Below, piece by piece: positions 23,690-25,697 of a stretch of 25,697 bases of DNA. The first letter of the stretch is position 1. Each line of letters opens with the position of its first letter. The translations under genes were made by a program, and so were the position numbers. The DNA comes from an uncultured Pseudomonadales bacterium (lineage in GTDB: Bacteria > Pseudomonadota > Gammaproteobacteria > Pseudomonadales > Cellvibrionaceae), in contig CALIUX010000153.1 of NCBI GenBank assembly GCA_938048505.1, positions 1 to 25,697 on the forward strand. The letters run 5' to 3'. The notes beneath the pieces were generated by a model that worked only from the letters and a program-made list of their open reading frames with translations, was not told where the DNA came from and did not search any database.

Positions 23690-24494
23690 AACACGTGTTA
23701 TAACGGCGGTTATTTTGACGGCTGTTTTCATTGGCGCTTTATTTTTTGCCCCATCTATTATTTTTCAGGCACTTGTTCTAACTATGTTTGCTGCGGCAGC
23801 GTGGGAATGGAGTAACTTGGCTGGTTTGAGTTCTCTTCCTTTGCGATTGTCTTATAGCGCCTTATTAGTTATTGCAACGGCTATATGTTTTTGGGCTTTG
23901 CAACAATTTGCCTTGTGGCAGTCATTTTTTATTGGTGCAACTATTTGGTGGACCATTGCATTGCTTTGGGTGCAAGGCTACCCCTCCAGTGCAGTATTTT
24001 GGCAAAGTCGTTTAGCACGGCTGTTGTTAGGCTTTTTGGTGTTGATCCCTTCTGCTGTTGCGGTAGTAAAAATTCATCAATCCCCGCAAGGGCAGGCATT
24101 GGTGCTCAGCCTACTCCTGATTGTGGCAGCCGCAGATACCGGCGCTTATTTTAGTGGTAAGGCCTTTGGAGCACGTAAACTTGCCCCAAATGTGAGCCCA
24201 GGTAAATCTTGGGAGGGTGCATTCGGTGGGTTACTGCTGGTTGCTGTGATTGCTGCGTGCTGTGGTATATGGTTGTTGGATCACTGGTATATTGCCTTAG
24301 CCATTGCTCTACCTGTTGCAATGGCATCAATATTGGGCGATTTGTTAGAAAGTATGTTGAAAAGGCACCGTGGAATTAAAGATTCAGGTTGGATACTGCC
24401 TGGACATGGTGGTGTTTTAGACCGGATTGATGGTATTACAGCTGCTGCTCCTGTCTTTGCGTTAGGCTTATTGGCTAGTGGGTGGGTGCTTTAA
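23682..24494 (+). CDS. cdsA: Phosphatidate cytidylyltransferase (CDP-diglyceride synthase)
   Basis: Inner-membrane enzyme that makes CDP-diacylglycerol from phosphatidic acid and CTP, feeding all phospholipid synthesis. It has 270 aa with about eight hydrophobic segments. The C-terminal signature is complete: LGDLLESMLKRHRGIKDSGW followed by LPGHGGVLDRIDG. The start is GTG at 23682, inside uppS, with AGGAG 7 nt upstream. Its TAA overlaps the dxr ATG by one base (TAATG). Confidence 0.97.
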   Translation: MLKTRVITAVILTAVFIGALFFAPSIIFQALVLTMFAAAAWEWSNLAGLSSLPLRLSYSALLVIATAICFWALQQFALWQSFFIGATIWWTIALLWVQGYPSSAVFWQSRLARLLLGFLVLIPSAVAVVKIHQSPQGQALVLSLLLIVAAADTGAYFSGKAFGARKLAPNVSPGKSWEGAFGGLLLVAVIAACCGIWLLDHWYIALAIALPVAMASILGDLLESMLKRHRGIKDSGWILPGHGGVLDRIDGITAAAPVFALGLLASGWVL

Positions 24495-25697
24495 TGAGCC
24501 AATCTACAATGCAGGGGGATAAACCAAAGGAGCAGGCGGCTTGTGAATATGTCACCGTATTAGGGGCGACCGGCTCTATTGGTGTTAATACATTAGATGT
24601 GATCGCAAGGCACCCAAATCAGTATCAAGTTTTTGCGTTAACAGGCAACAAGCAACTTTCTCTGCTTATTGAGCAGTGCCTTTCCTTTAAACCTCGCTAC
24701 GCAGTGGTGATGGACTACGCTTCAGCCAACCATGTTTCTGCTGCGCTTAAGGCACACTCTCTTTCAACAACTGTTTTGTATGGTATAGAGGCCTTAGAGC
24801 AGGTTTCATCTGATAGTGCTGTGCATACGGTTGTTGCTGCTATTGTGGGCGCGGCAGGTTTGATGCCCACTATGGCAGCGGTGAAAACAGGTAAGAAGGT
24901 ATTGCTTGCCAATAAAGAGTCTCTCGTTATGGCCGGTGGGCTCTTTATGGATGCGGTCCAAAAATATGGAGCGCAGTTGTTGCCAGTCGATAGCGAGCAT
25001 AATGCGATCTTTCAATGCTTGCCTGAGCGTTTTTCAACGTTAAGCGACGCCGGTATTGCTAAGTTACTGCTAACCGGTTCGGGTGGCCCATTTAGAGCAA
25101 GCCCTAAAGAAGTGCTCCAGAATGTGACACCCGCGCAAGCGATTGCACACCCTAATTGGAGTATGGGCAAAAAGATCTCCGTTGACTCAGCCACCATGAT
25201 GAACAAAGGTTTGGAGTTCATAGAAGCTTGTTGGCTATTTGGTGCATCGGTGAATCAGATTGAGGTGGTTGTTCACCCTCAAAGTATTGTGCATTCAATG
25301 GTTGAGTATATCGATGGCTCTGTTATTTGCCAGATGGGCATGCCCGATATGCGCACGCCCATTGCTAATTGTTTGAGTTGGCCTAAACGTATACAAGCGG
25401 GTGTTGAACGGTTAGATTTTACATCTCTTTCGCAGCTTGAATTTGAAGCGCCTGATGTTGAACGTTTTCCTTGTCTAAAGCTGGCAATGGATGCAATCGC
25501 CCAAGGCGGAAGCCTTCCTGCTGCGATCAATGCTGCAAACGAGGTGGCAGTTGATGCGTTTTTAGCGGAGCGCATCGGCTTTTTAGAGATTGCCCAAGTC
25601 GTTGATGATGTGGCGAGTCGCTGGTCGCAGGGCGAACCAACACAGCTGGGTGATGTCTTAAATGCCGATCGCGAAGCCAGAATGTTGGCAACATCCA
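24494..25697 (+). CDS. dxr: 1-deoxy-D-xylulose 5-phosphate reductoisomerase (cut by window end)
   Basis: Second enzyme of the MEP isoprenoid pathway, which supplies the precursors used by UppS. About 401 residues are present with no stop; E. coli Dxr has 398, so only the extreme C-terminus is missing. The NADPH motif is LGATGSIGVNT (23-33). Other landmarks are LLANKESLVMAGG, the metal ligands D166 and E168 in PVDSEHNAIFQ, the flexible-loop region HPNWSMGKKISVDSATMMNK, and E241. ATG at 24494 overlaps the cdsA stop by one base, so translation is coupled. The N-terminus has a short hydrophilic extension of about 15 residues before the fold. Confidence 0.97.
   Translation, partial: MSQSTMQGDKPKEQAACEYVTVLGATGSIGVNTLDVIARHPNQYQVFALTGNKQLSLLIEQCLSFKPRYAVVMDYASANHVSAALKAHSLSTTVLYGIEALEQVSSDSAVHTVVAAIVGAAGLMPTMAAVKTGKKVLLANKESLVMAGGLFMDAVQKYGAQLLPVDSEHNAIFQCLPERFSTLSDAGIAKLLLTGSGGPFRASPKEVLQNVTPAQAIAHPNWSMGKKISVDSATMMNKGLEFIEACWLFGASVNQIEVVVHPQSIVHSMVEYIDGSVICQMGMPDMRTPIANCLSWPKRIQAGVERLDFTSLSQLEFEAPDVERFPCLKLAMDAIAQGGSLPAAINAANEVAVDAFLAERIGFLEIAQVVDDVASRWSQGEPTQLGDVLNADREARMLATS

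Overview
The window is chromosomal DNA from a gammaproteobacterium. Housekeeping gene orders of that class run through it: nadB divergent from rpoE-rseA-rseB-rseC, then lepA-lepB-DUF4845-rnc-era-recO, and at the far end rpsB-tsf-pyrH-frr-uppS-cdsA-dxr. Several proteins (the FtnA-type ferritin, RpoE/RseA, LepA, UppS) look closest to the Pseudomonas/Cellvibrio side of the class, which suggests a free-living, perhaps marine, relative. I cannot name the genus from sequence alone. I see no transposase, integrase, tRNA, rRNA or CRISPR array.

Layout. 1-954 (minus): 5' part of nadB. 1181-4810 (plus): the extracytoplasmic stress module, with sigma-E (rpoE), its membrane anti-sigma (rseA), the periplasmic sensor (rseB) and rseC. 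The spacers here are long (about 240-275 nt), and the rpoE-rseA spacer carries a strong sigma-E/AlgU-type promoter candidate followed by competing hairpins. No mucD/degP follows rseC. 5138-10811 (plus): lepA, signal peptidase lepB, a DUF4845 membrane protein, RNase III, Era and RecO. The usual pdxJ is not next. 10899-11636 (plus): a dienelactone-hydrolase-family enzyme, preceded by a 12-bp tandem repeat.

11695-19499 is an all-minus-strand, partly AT-rich block lying between the two housekeeping clusters. In transcription order it encodes a HAD phosphatase, molybdate ABC importer modA-modB-modC, a bfr/ftnA ferritin pair behind a Fur box, a secreted S1 (streptogrisin/alpha-lytic-like) protease with a long propeptide, and a separate exported protein that resembles only the propeptide of that protease. 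A 772-nt gene-free, T-rich stretch separates the protease from the ferritins.

19527-25697 (plus): rpsB promoter and leader, rpsB, an intercistronic terminator, tsf, a strong terminator, then pyrH-frr-uppS-cdsA-dxr, tightly packed and partly overlapping. Dxr is cut by the window end. This segment joins translation (S2, EF-Ts, ribosome recycling) to nucleotide, isoprenoid and phospholipid precursor synthesis.

Most interesting points: (1) the protease and its free-standing propeptide paralog, a possible trans-acting foldase, inhibitor or immunity pair; (2) a two-subunit bacterioferritin in which one chain keeps the haem methionine but has lost most ferroxidase ligands, while its partner keeps the ferroxidase ligands but lacks the haem methionine; (3) a sigma-E promoter plus structured leader placed directly in front of the anti-sigma gene; (4) a potential pseudoknot upstream of the DUF4845-rnc unit. 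All coordinates and motifs were read by eye; no database search was run.
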